The notes below the pieces were generated by a model. That model was given only the letters and a program-made list of their open reading frames with translations. It made no database searches and was not told the DNA's origin. Below are positions 10,451 to 20,914 of a stretch of 64,000 bases of DNA, piece by piece. The position numbers were made by a program, and so were the translations under genes. How positions within the stretch are numbered: position 1 is the first letter of the stretch; every line of letters starts with the position of its first letter. Origin of the DNA: Nyssa sinensis (Eukaryota; Streptophyta; Magnoliopsida; Cornales; Nyssaceae); the NCBI GenBank assembly GCA_008638375.1, contig CM018052.1, forward strand, positions 21,680,571-21,744,570, given 5' to 3'.

Positions 10451-11960
10451 GGTTATGTTTTTAAATTAAGATTTTTAATTTCAAATTATAGGATATGTGT
10501 TTGAAATTAATTTTTTTTTTAAATTTAGATTATCATATCAAAATATATTTTTACAATTTTTAAAAAATTAATTACAAATTTTTTTAAAATATTTTTCAAA
10601 AAATTTTATCTAAATTACTATCAGGTAAACATCCAACATTGATCCATTGACAAGCCATTCAAATTCTTTTTTTTTCAAAATTATTATTATATACTAGTAA
10701 TCCTTAATTATTATTATTTTTTGTTATAGGAAACGGTCATCCAATAAAAGGCATGGCTTACATGATCTTTATTTAGGAAGATCAACTGTTTTCCCAATGA
10801 ATAAGACCATTGACGGATTTAAGATCAATGTCCTATTCGCTTGGGGTGAGTATTTATTTTTTAAATATATGAAATTTATATTTTTTATTATTTTATTATA
10901 ATATTTTTTAAAAATAAAAACTGCCCCCCTTTATTTGTTTAGATTTTAAAAAATAAAATTTTAATTTTAAAATGTAGGATACGCTATTGACAAACTATTA
11001 ATCTTAAATTTTTTTACTATTTTATAATTTAGATTATCATATCCAAATATATTTTCACAATTTTTAAAAAAACAATATTTTGAAACAAATTATATCTGAA
11101 TTACATTTTCACAATTTTTAATATTCTTAAAAAATGTGATCGGAATTTAATACATTTAATTAAATATGATATAAAAAATTTAATTTTATTCAAATTTAAT
11201 AAAAATAACAAGATTTAACAAATTCGATTAATTAATTAAATAGGTTATGTTTTTAAAATAAGATTTTTAATTTTAAATTACAGGATATGTGTTTTGAAAT
11301 TAATTTTTTTTTATTTTTTAAAATTTAGATTATCATATCGAAATACACTTTTATAATTTTTACAAAAATTAATTACAAAATTTTTTAAAATATTTTTCAA
11401 AAAATTTTATCTAAATTACTATCAAGCAAATCCAACATTGATCCATTGACAAGCCAAGCTAACGGATATATTTGCCGTTTCCAGATTCGTGCTTACTCCA
11501 TTCAAATTCTTTTTTTTTTCAAAATTATTATTATATACTGGTAAGCCTTGATTATTATTATTTTTTTTATAAGAAACAGTCATCCAATAAAAGGCATGGC
11601 TTACATGATCTCTATTTAGGAAGATCAACTGCTTTCCCAACAAATAAGACCGTTGACGGATTTAAGATCAATATCCTATTCGCTTGGGGTGAGTTTATTT
11701 TTTAAATATATGAAATATATATTTTTTTATTATTTTATTATAACATTTTTTAAAAATAAAAACTGCCCCACAAGGATTTGTTTACCTTTTAAAAAATAAA
11801 TTTTTAATTTTAAAACGTGTAATACGCTATTGACAAACGATTAATTTTAAATTTTTTTACTATTTTATAATTTAAAGTATCATATCGAAATACGTTTTCA
11901 CAATTTTTAAAAAATTAATTATAAAATTTGTTACACATATAAAAACCTGATCCACATATA
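10451..11960. repeat. 792-bp direct repeat in the left arm of the Harbinger element
   Basis: GGTTATGTTTTTAAA begins copy 1 at 10451 and copy 2 at 11243. The copies stay alignable to about 11960. Copy 1 lacks about 46 bp present in copy 2 (after GACAAGCCA near 11455); the break lies at a CCA microhomology. Each copy has one less AT-rich, exon-like block (10731-10843 and 11574-11687). Confidence 0.8.
10731..10843 (+). other. Exon-like block in left arm, copy 1 (twin at 11574-11687)
   Basis: A GC-richer block lies between a splice-acceptor-like TTATAG and a donor-like GGGGTGAGT. One frame reads KRHGLHDLYLGRST...FKINVLFAWG; in the twin (11574-11687) most changes are conservative (V/A, I/V, V/I). 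I do not recognise the protein. It could be a captured host exon or an element-specific exon on the plus strand, opposite to the transposase genes. The coding evidence is weak because it is short. Confidence 0.3.
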
Positions 11961-12063
11961 AATCTTATACAATTTGTTGAAGCAAATGTCAAACTAAAAA
12001 CATCATAATAAATAACTTAGTACAATATGAAGTTGGTAATCGCCAACGCGCTACTATTTGAAT

Positions 12064-12336
12064 CTAGTTGATGCTTAGCAAAATGAGTAATACCAATATA
12101 ATACAACACATTACGATATGCGAAACGATACAACAAGCCCATGTTCTCATGCCCCTATTGTTGTGAAAAGATTCGTTCCGTATAAATTGCTCATGATATT
12201 CATCCACCCAATAAAATAAGCCATGGTGATCGCCCCCTACTGGGCATCTGTAAAATAATCGGCCATTGTTTTTTCTTGTATGTGCTGTCCACGTGCGCAT
12301 TTGTCCACCTCCGCATGTACAGTACGGTGTCTCCAT
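12064..12336 (-). CDS. Small GRF-type zinc-finger protein with C-terminal membrane segment
   Basis: Ninety codons from an ATG at 12336. Residues 6-36 read C-T-C-GGG...T..T.KNNGRLFYRCP, followed by GLFYWVDEY. This is the GRF zinc-finger pattern (CxC, then GR-F--CP, then a hydrophobic F-W). The last zinc ligand, normally Cys, appears to be His (DHHGLFYW). Residues 68-88 are strongly hydrophobic (VSHIVMCCIILVLLILL), a probable membrane anchor. It lies 177 bp downstream of the transposase stop, on the same strand, inside the Harbinger ends. GRF fingers bind nucleic acid in other proteins such as topoisomerase III and APE2. A role here is unknown. The frame is intact and the family features are clear. 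It could also be a captured host gene. Confidence 0.65.
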   Translation of the reverse strand: METPYCTCGGGQMRTWTAHTRKNNGRLFYRCPVGGDHHGLFYWVDEYHEQFIRNESFHNNRGMRTWACCIVSHIVMCCIILVLLILLSIN

Positions 12337-12513
12337 TAAATATCCTATTATTATATAGATCTGAACAAACTAAGGAAGCTAAGACATAATAAATAGAGCA
12401 CATGGATAAAGAGATAATTAACAAACACGCAAATATACCACAATATGTAAATAATTTTCTATGATAATTACATTACAAAAACAAATACAAATATTACTAG
12501 TCATCTAGTAGTC

Positions 12514-13910
12514 TTATTGCATATAATCATTCCACATTTGCAATGCAATTTGGTCGCGTAAATGCGTCATGTGGTTAACTTGCTCTTCTGACATATCAAC
12601 TTCAAGTTGGGGCCCGCCTGGATGACTTGTTTCATATACTGCGTCATCTGATTGAAATTCATTGAATATATTATCCAACATAGAATGTAGTCGAATAAAG
12701 TTATGAATTACACAACAAGTAGTGACTAATAGTCCTTGGCGAGATAGTTTATAGTTCGGCATACTCTTGAGAAGCGGAAATTGAGACTTTAGTGCCCCAA
12801 AACATCTCTCTATTACATTCCGCAAACATGAATGCCTATGATTAAATAGCTCCCTATACCCGCTAAAGCTCCGACTCCTTCCTCGAAAATCCCACAGGTG
12901 GTAATTCTCACCACGATAAGGGGATAAAAAGCCACCAACATTCGTAAAACCAGCATCAACCAAATAATATTTACCTAACCATTGAAGCATTAGAAGAAAA
13001 CAAACCCAAATATAAGTATATAAAACGTAGGCAATATAAAATTTGTTAACTATTGGGGTCTATAAACGTAATATGAATCTTACCAATGGGTGGCATAGGA
13101 AATTTGGCCTCCGGTTTTGTTATTGCATTTACAAATACACAAGAGTCATTAGCACTTCCCTCCCAGCCCGTGTAAACGAATGTAAATAACATGTCAAATG
13201 AACAAGCAGCAAGTACATTTTGTGTCACATTGGTTTTTCGACCACGAAATGCTGTTTGTTTTGAAGCAGGCGCCCATGCAGACACGTGTGTCCCATTAAT
13301 TGCACCAATACAGTCCTATGGGATTCATTCCATCAAATTTTAGAAATTTAAAAAAGTCAATTAATTGGAGAATACAATTCAAAGTACACCAATTCCATAT
13401 CATACGTACCAAAAAGTATGGGTTAAATTTAGGATTTGTCATTATCTCTGGAGCAATTTCATACGGCAGCTTTGAGCGAATTAGTAGAATGCCTAATTTA
13501 GCCAAAGTTCACATCACATCCTTAATATGGCGGTCAATTGTTTCAGTTGAATGCTGAAATCGTTCTACCACCACTTGTTGTCTAGTACTATGCCCTACTG
13601 TTAGTAGGAAAATAGCTACAGATTCTTCGATTAGTACATGTCGATGTGGAGTTTCATCAAGGAAACCGTTGCGTAATGTATTACACAAGGCCATAAAAGT
13701 CAGTGCATCCATACAAAGCATGTCAAATATGCGCGTTGGATTACCAGTTAATAATTCCTGTATATACTGAATACCTGTTACGGCAGATGTTCTACAAGGT
13801 TGTTTTCCAATATTACTACTCATGTGATTATGAATCTGTGTTAACATAAACACATCTAGCATCATGTCAACATCCTCTGAATCTGAGTCGTTTGACGTAC
13901 TATGCGACAT
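12514..13910 (-). pseudogene. PIF/Harbinger (HARBI1/ALP1-like) DDE transposase, three exons, inactivated
   Basis: Exons inferred on the minus strand are 13910-13410, 13315-13084 and 12974-12514, with GT-AG introns of 94 and 109 bp and consistent phases, giving 398 codons. N-terminal features are QPCRTS, then an HTH-like region (AIFLLTVGHSTRQQVVVERF). The DDE region has GAINGTHV, LVDAGFTN and NVIERCFGALK. The first catalytic Asp, GAIDGTHV in the family, is Asn here (AAT for GAT). A TGA at 13509-13511 interrupts exon 1 at codon 134, where many relatives have a basic residue. The second Asp and the Glu are kept. This enzyme would cut and join transposon ends as the partner of ORF1. With a stop and a lost metal ligand it should be inactive. 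Everything else, including splice sites, looks intact, so decay is recent. Confidence 0.88.
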
Positions 13911-15398
13911 ATTACTGCATTACCAAACACATTTTAGTTGAGTGGAAAGATATAACAAACCATATGACAATGAAAGCAGGCTAACATGGTCATATTACCA
14001 TACATTTAAGAGTAGCTGCTAATGTAATTGTTAACTTAAAGCCAATAATTTAAGTTGACACTGCATTGCTGAAGTTGTAACTATTCACATATAAAATGAA
14101 ACCTTTTATCTATGGAAAAAGGCAATTAGGAAAATCTAACCAAATTCTTTCTGAAAAAAAAAAAAATTGTCCCCACATTCTTTTCTTTATTTTTGTCCAT
14201 TTTTGTTAATGTTTCAAACAGGTTGTTTGCCAAAAAAAAAAGGCTGAGGGAAAGTCAAAAATTTGGAGAACCACAACTGATCCCCTAAACTCATAAAAAA
14301 AATTCACACCCAAACACAAAAATTCTCTCCACAATCAATGGAATTAAAATATAGAAAACTGTCCCAAGACGTCCCTAAATCATTAATCAAAGAAGATATC
14401 AACTTTTATTTTTTATTTATCAGCTAGAAATATTTTAAGACAATTTATACATATTAAAGTAAGCTTTTTTTTCGTGAGGATTAGACTCATTTACGAAAAT
14501 ATAATTCCTTTGAAGACAAATAAAAAGTGAATAAATATCAAATGAAACTTGAACTAGAAATAAACAATAGATATAACAATTTGACATTTAGGCAATTTTA
14601 CAAAATTACTCATCAAGCAGGTCATTAATATGAATTTGAAAAAAATTGTTTTGACATATAAAAATAAAAAAGTTTGAATGGCATTTTTCCATTCTCATCT
14701 TTAAATTTGAAATTTTGAAGATGAGTTGAAAATGCTCTTACTAAAAAAATTTATAGTTTATGATTTTTTAAAAATTTTATTAGTAGAGTTCTATTTTAAA
14801 TTTTCTATTATTCAAATTTTTAAACTAGACAAGAACTTTATTATTAAAGTTTTATTTTGCATTTATATTTTTTGAGTTGGACACTGTTATAATTTTTATA
14901 TTATAATATATACATATTTATATCACAATAGGTATAATTTAATATTAAACAGTAAAAAATGGCCTCATTTAAGTTATTCCTTTAGGCCCAAATTATATGA
15001 AGCCAGCCTAAATATAAGTTAAAAATTTAAGGTCAATAAAATTCTAGAGCCACAAAGACTCTTAAGAAAATAATAATAATTTTATTATAAAGTCTTATTC
15101 TCCATTTTTTTATTACTATATGACTAGATAAAGAAAAAAAAAAACTTATATTATATAAATAACATAGTAACATTAAAGAAAATTGTTCACAAACACATGG
15201 ACAACACCTAGCTGCATCAGTCGATGACCACATGCATAAGACGGGAGAAAATTGTTCACAAACATAAGACATAGTTTCACAAACATAAAAGCATACAACG
15301 AACAATCACCACAAATGGATAAAACATAGAAGAACCAACAAATCCATGGACCAACAAAACCCCTACAAGCTCTGAACCCAAGCCATCTTAGCAGATCC
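13911..15398. other. Non-coding DNA between transposase and ORF1
   Basis: AT-rich, without a supportable frame. It would hold the transposase promoter and the ORF1 terminator. Small antisense ORFs at 15033-15439 have no recognisable features. Confidence 0.5.
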
Positions 15399-16355
15399 TC
15401 ACATTTCCATAAAAACTGTGTGCCACTCGCCATCCACAAAGGACTTAGCAGCCTTTACATACTGGCCATCATTGATATTTGCCAAAGCATTTAAGGTATC
15501 CATGCATGTTACAATTGAGTAACGATCATTGAGGTTAGAGACAGCCTCTGTGGTTTGGCTTGCGTATTCTAATTTCTTAGTACGAGCCTTGGTATAATTT
15601 ATAAACGCATCCAAAGCGACATCCATACTTGACACTTTACTAGCTTTTAAGGGTCTATGTGACTGTGGCCCGGATGAAGCACGTTTGCCAGAAGATGATG
15701 GGGTGAGGTTCACTGGTGATGGAACATTTTGTGTACGTGTTACAGGATTCACATGTACACCAGTCCTGAAAAAATTATCTTTTGACTCTCTTTCTTCATC
15801 TGATGTGGGAGGCAACTGAGAAGATGATCTTGCTAAAGACCCTGTGGCGATTGTGGTGTTAAAAATAATTCCCAACAACTCGTAATGCTCGAGTCCCTTG
15901 CAACGAAATATTCTCGCATTAGGGTGTGCCTACATTTGTGAAAAGGAATATGGCGTCAAAATTTTTTTTTGCAAGGGTTGTGTAAGTATAGCAAGTAGGG
16001 AGAAGTTGTGAGTTATATTTACCCTAAGATAATCATCCCATACATCCTCAGTTACAGTAATTGTATTAGTTTTCGAGTCCCATCCGAAACCAGAACATTT
16101 ATCCCCCAACATTTCAGCAAATTTCCTATATTTCATTCGCAACCTTGTGTACTTCGATTTCAATTGCTGAAGGGTATACTGCCTTTCACAATAGTTAAAT
16201 AGTGCATCCTCAATTTTTTTCCAGACTTTCGCATGAAATGTATTTGTTTGTAGAGGATTCTTTTGTACTTCATCAACCATTAGTCTTATAAAGGTCTCCT
16301 CAATCTGTGACGGCCAAAGCACATAATCTTCATACTCCGCATTTTGTTCAGACAT
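15399..16355 (-). CDS. Harbinger ORF1: MYB/SANT-like DNA-binding protein, two exons, intact
   Basis: Exon 1 is 16355-16023 (111 codons), exon 2 is 15929-15399 (176 codons plus stop), joined in phase 0 by a 93-bp GT-AG intron; total 287 residues. Residues 13-110 form a Myb/SANT-like domain of the plant Myb_DNA-bind_3 type: W near residue 14, ETFIRLMVDEV, KVWKKIEDAL, QLKSKYTRLRMKYR, SGFGWD, VWDDYLR. Across the junction, AHPNARIFRCKGLEHYELL is the conserved helix that follows this domain. The C-terminal half is Ser/Pro-rich and then helical (SMDVALDAFINYTKART). In PIF/Harbinger elements this protein binds the transposon ends and is thought to bring the transposase into the nucleus. No stop or frameshift was seen, unlike the transposase 1.5 kb downstream. 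Confidence 0.85.
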
Positions 16356-17816
16356 CTACTACCAATATTGTTTTTATGATCAACCAAAGAAGAGAGATAT
16401 GGGGGAAAAACAAAGATAAAGACATAAAACAGTATCCTTGAGTAGAATAATGTACATTCTGATATGCCTTTATAGCAAAAAGAGTCCAGCATGCTGAAAA
16501 TAAATAATAAATAGATCCTTTAAATGTGGGATGCGGACAATATTGAGAAGTATACACAACTAAATTAAGTATTGTCAAAATTGAATTAGGAGTCCATTAC
16601 TTTTTATGTATTTACAAAAGAACACAAAAGAGGCGCAAACCATTTACAAGCATTCACACAAGAGCCTATAAGCCCTATACGTAGACAAACAATCCAAAAT
16701 ACCCAAAGCATACTGTGCTAAAATAAAGTCTAACAAGTTAATTTTTAAGCCATTGAAACTGTCCTATTTTAATGTTTTGGAAGAAACTTTAATGTCCCAC
16801 TACAATAATTCACAGTTTAAAATAGCAAGTAGTCTGTAGGGCATCTGTTACCAGTCTTTTATAAGTTACCCAAAATAATGTAAAAAAATAATGAAATGAT
16901 TTAACAATATGATTAAGAAGAGGTAGGAAGCAGAGATGGTAGTCTGGATTTGCAGGATACTTGCCAACAGATTTCAAAATCTTGAGGACTTGGGCTGCGC
17001 TTGGTACACATTGCTGCGGCCTAACTAGTGGTTTGGAAAATAATGGTTGATGTTTGTAATCAAAGACACTCATAACTCTTCCAATAACAGTTAAAAGCTC
17101 TTGAAGAATTTGAATTTGAATTCAAAAAACATTTAAAATACCCTTAAATCCCAACAATGTTTTCATACAGCACATCTATAATATATTAATATTACACACA
17201 AGTTATATTGAAATCTAAACTTTAATAGCATGTTAATCTACTTGTGTTTCCTATCTATGAAACACGCACCATTTGTTCACCTTATATTGACAATGGGATC
17301 TCCCACTCATAAGGGTAGCATGATTACATTTCCAACAACATTCACTCAAATGCCAATCTGGTAACCCCCCACTGATTCCCACTGTCAACATTGTTTTTTT
17401 CTTTACAAAAAATCAGCTCAAACAACCATATGACTCCTTGTATATCTTTTATTTGAACTAATTAATAGAACACCTCACAAGGGTAATTGCTCTGAAAATT
17501 ATGAAAACCATACAAGATGACAAAAGGTTGAAAAACCTATACTAATAACCTTCTGGAAAAAGGAGGGGGGAGGGAAGAAAAATCTATATCAGTAAAACCT
17601 AACTTTGGGTAAAATTTTGAATATTTTCCTTTTGTCACAATCTGGTTAGGCAGAATTATTTCCATTCCCACCTAGACAACCACAGTTTCAATTATACACC
17701 CCTGCCCCACCCTGCCCTGCAAGTATCTTGGCACAATACCAACATAAGAAGACATAAGATTTAAAATTTACTTTCCACATCCAGCACATAGCATAATCTA
17801 TACAGCACAACTCAAC

Positions 17817-17849
<33 letters not shown>

Positions 17850-18964
17850 CCCATCTTTACTTGGGGGTTTTCTGTTTTACAATGTACAAATTACTGTTGC
17901 CATTCAAGTTATGACACAGTTTGCTCTTACATTGGAACCTTTTATACATACATCAGTTTATAGTTAAATCTAGTGATGGTGCCTGAAATTGTTGTAGCTG
18001 AGAATTTTCATACATTTTACAAATATCTACCAAAAAAAATGTTTTGGAAGAAACTGTAGTTGTATCATGAATAGGGAAGTCATTCAAAACTGAACCCAAT
18101 ACCTCAACATTAAACCCATGGTAGTTTTTAATTCACTAATTCTTAAAAAAATTTTGTTCGGCACTTAATCTTTATAAACTATTATCTTGAAATAATTTGG
18201 GAGAATATATCAAGATTTAGTTTCATAAAGGGAAGTTCTACCAAATTCATGCTCAATACCCAAAGCACTCAAGACACAGTGGTTTTTAAATTCCCAACAA
18301 ATACAAGATTTCCTTTCACATTAATTTGAATTGCTGAATTTGAATGTTCAAGCATCATTCATTTTCCAAGCTTTTTCAAGATGAATACCTAGCCTGCGTT
18401 GTTGACTAGGGGTCACAGTAATAGCATGATGCCCATCCAGGTCAAAGGGGTTTCCATGGTTCACAGTAATAGCATGTTGTATTTTTTCTTTTTTTGAAAA
18501 GTAAAGCAAAATGAAGCATAAGAAAATATGTATTGAACTCTAATAAATGATAATTTTCACCATCAGGTACATTTCACTCCACAATGATACTTCCCAACTC
18601 TGCACATTGTCCAGAGCTTATGTAGTAGCAGATTGTAGTTTTCACAAACAAGATGAAAAGAAAAATAAATCTTGCACCCAAGCAGCCCCAAAAATGGTTT
18701 AGTCCAAAAGTATATAAGATTTCCAAGTAGAAACAATCTCCCTTATGGCCTCACTAATGTCTTTTAGTACCAAAACATTCCCTTTTTTATTTCTTCACAG
18801 TTCCTGTAACCATTTATTTCCGAACAGAATTTTCTGTTATTTTCATTAGCCAAGAATGTGTTATACTGTACATACAACAATCTACACAAGCATAAACAAT
18901 CCAAAACAGCAGAACAATCCTAAAAAAAATGGGAGAGTGATGCAGTGTTTTTGTCATTGCATAC
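16356..18964. other. Non-coding right part of Harbinger element, with (CT)n
   Basis: Contains a (CT)14 tract at 17819-17847 and an 87-codon minus ORF at 16810-17073 (start MSVFDYKHQPLFSK) that I do not recognise. Nothing else could be supported. Confidence 0.45.
17819..17847. repeat. (CT)14 microsatellite
   Basis: Uninterrupted CT dinucleotides followed by CCCC. Confidence 0.95.
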
Positions 18965-19090
18965 CTTTTTGAAGGGGGAGGGAGGTACTGGCACAACGTT
19001 TTCGTCCGTGTGTGAGTGATCGTCTTCAGAAACAGCTTCTGCTTGTTTTCTCTTATGCCCTCTAAGAAGCATCTGCTGTGTTGAAGACAT
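18965..19090 (-). other. Exon-like ORF near right end of Harbinger element (MSSTQQ...PSPFKK)
   Basis: The ATG at 19090 opens exactly 42 codons in phase 0 to AAAAAG|GTATG (donor 18964-18963). The C-terminal part DHSHTDENVVPVPPSPFKK matches the end of the ORF at 7846-8073. It may be the first exon of ORF1's transcript (ORF1 lies 2.6 kb downstream on the same strand) or a captured host exon. A GA-rich stretch (19250-19560), plausible as 5' leader or promoter DNA, lies just upstream. Confidence 0.4.
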
Positions 19091-19249
19091 GAAAGGCTCT
19101 CACAGGTTCTAAATAGAGAACAGAAATCATAAACTGTTTGTTCGAAAGATGGATGCGATAGGTGAAAGATTTGGTTTGATACACTTCAATGCAATTGAAA
19201 TGTATCAGATTTGCTTTGAAATTTGTTAAATCTACAAGATAGAAATTAC

Positions 19250-19565
19250 ATAAAGAGAGAGAAAGGAAAAAAAATGCAGAGTAAGATGCAGACAGTGAGA
19301 GAAGGCGCCGCGTGAGTGAGAGAAGGTGCCGTGTGAGACAGTTGTCTGTTAGAGGCCAGCGATTAGATCAGTTGTAGATTTGATCTGAGAGAAAAAATGA
19401 GATCGAGAGAGATTTGGAGAGAGTGAGAGAGGCAGAGAGTGAGATGCAAAGAGAAGTTGTAGATTGTGAGCGTGAGAGCGTGAGTGATTTGATCTGAGCG
19501 AAGCTAGATCGAGAGAGCGTTGCAGATTGTGATAGAGTGAGATTTGCAGAGAGTGAGAGAGATTT
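19250..19565. repeat. GA-rich low-complexity stretch (GAGAGAGTGAGA type)
   Basis: Purine-rich degenerate repeat inside the right end of the Harbinger element. The 107-codon minus ORF across it (19349-19672) is a by-product of the repeat. Confidence 0.7.
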
Positions 19566-19716
19566 GTACTGTTTTCAATTCTTGGTAGAAACCTAACCAA
19601 ACAGGTTTTCAATTCTTGGTACTGTTTTTTCAAATTTTTAACTCCCTCAGTCAACACAACTTTCAATACCAAACATGATTTTAGTTTTTGGATACTGAGA
19701 AATAGGTTTGCGATAG

Positions 19717-19735
19717 CTATCCAAACATAGCCTAA
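19717..19735 (-). repeat. Right end of Harbinger element: TIR plus TAA target site
   Basis: Reverse complement of the left TIR, followed by TAA. Homology between the ends stops after 16 bp. Confidence 0.88.
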
Positions 19736-20256
19736 TTATTTCCCAATTTATTGATTTATGCGTAGACATTGTTAGCTATTATAGATATTAAATATATATA
19801 TAATATATATAAGTTAATTATAAAAAAAATGGATTGCTTTGCATGGAAGTTTAGTTTTAAAAAAGTAAAGGGTTGTGGCATTTTGTAAAATTGTGCAATT
19901 ATTTTTGTTCAAACATTCTTAAAAGTTCAAGTAAAGAATTTGGTTCATGAACGCTGCTACAACGCTACTCCAGTCAATGTCTGAGAAACGCTAATTTGTC
20001 TTATTTACCGTACATTACTTTTCCATCAATGCCCCACCAAACAAACATAATCCATATGCAATGCATTTTGGACGTGATTCTCTCCAACGCCCCACTTAGC
20101 CAAATTCACTCTAAATACTCAATAAATTATTTTGATATCATAAGTTAATATCATTCAAACAATAAGAATTTATCCTCCATAATTTATTTTCAGAATCTAT
20201 TTTTCATGAATTGAAATTCATTCAATCTTACTTGAAGTCTAAAACTAATCAAAACG
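19736..20256. other. Unassigned AT-rich DNA right of Harbinger element
   Basis: No coding or repeat feature could be supported. Confidence 0.5.
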
Positions 20257-20914
20257 TGACAGAGAAGAACACCTTGCTTCCCAAGTCTATTAAGGCTGTT
20301 ATATTATATTTTATTTATGATATGGTGTGAAAACGTGGAAAGATAATTAAACACGTTACATTCTTTATAGTACAAGAAACATGAGGACTCATCACCAAAA
20401 CAAGAGAAATAATTCTCTAAAATTTGTAATTGAATTAATATTGATAAAAAATTTTGATAATAACCTATTACATCATATTTATAGTGCTAAAATAATCATA
20501 TTTTAATTAGGAAACAAAAACTCTTATTTTTTTATTAATCTTATTACAATAAAGACTAGTACTTCAAATAAGAAACTAATAATTTCTATGTTTTCTATAT
20601 TAATCCTAATAAAATTAAGAAACTAGAAAAATTAAGAATAAATTGAAATAGAAAACTAAATAATCCTAATACAACTCTAAAATAATTTTTCATATTTTTA
20701 AAGTACCAAATCTGTTCTACATCAGTCTCCCCTACTTGGAAACTATTCGACCTTGAGTTGACTGGATGTATATAATATCGAATTCGTCTATAACCCGGTA
20801 TCAATGGTTGAATCTCTTGAAGAACATTGGAAGACTCAAATATTTTTCTTCTCACCACTTCAATGAAGTTTGTAATTATAGCCCTTCTTCTGATGATAAT
20901 AATGTTCTTATAAT
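20257..20914 (-). mobile_element. Gypsy 3' end remnant: pol tail, polypurine tract and LTR (minus strand)
   Basis: Read on the minus strand, a polypurine tract (AAGTAGGGGAGAC) is followed by TGATGTAGAACAGATTTGG..., the usual start of a gypsy 3' LTR, which begins at 20724 and runs to lower coordinates with a TATA-like CTATAAATATG. Before the tract (20725-20914) is a frame ending ...NSRSNSFQVGETD, as in the end of many gypsy pol-LTR junctions. The left boundary (about 20257) is approximate. It is truncated on its right by the LTR starting at 20915. Confidence 0.5.

Larger units (their letters stand above)
10237..19732 (-). mobile_element. PIF/Harbinger DNA transposon, full length, 9,496 bp
   Basis: The ends are the 16-bp perfect inverted repeat GGCTATGTTTGGATAG (10237-10252) and CTATCCAAACATAGCC (19717-19732), flanked by TAA (10234-10236 and 19733-19735). 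A 3-bp T-A-A type target site is the hallmark of PIF/Harbinger. Inside, all on the minus strand, are the two genes expected of the superfamily: a MYB/SANT-like ORF1 (15399-16355) and a HARBI1/ALP1-like DDE transposase (12514-13910). A small GRF-zinc-finger ORF (12064-12336) is also present. Left-end features are an 82-bp subterminal tandem repeat and a 792-bp direct repeat. The size is above the usual few kb because of long non-coding stretches. It is probably immobile on its own, since the transposase is mutated, but ORF1 and GRF remain open. Confidence 0.88.

Noticed and set aside
19349..19672. 107-codon minus ORF rich in Ser, Leu and Arg
   Set aside because: It arises from the GA-rich low-complexity stretch near the Harbinger right end; no family features.
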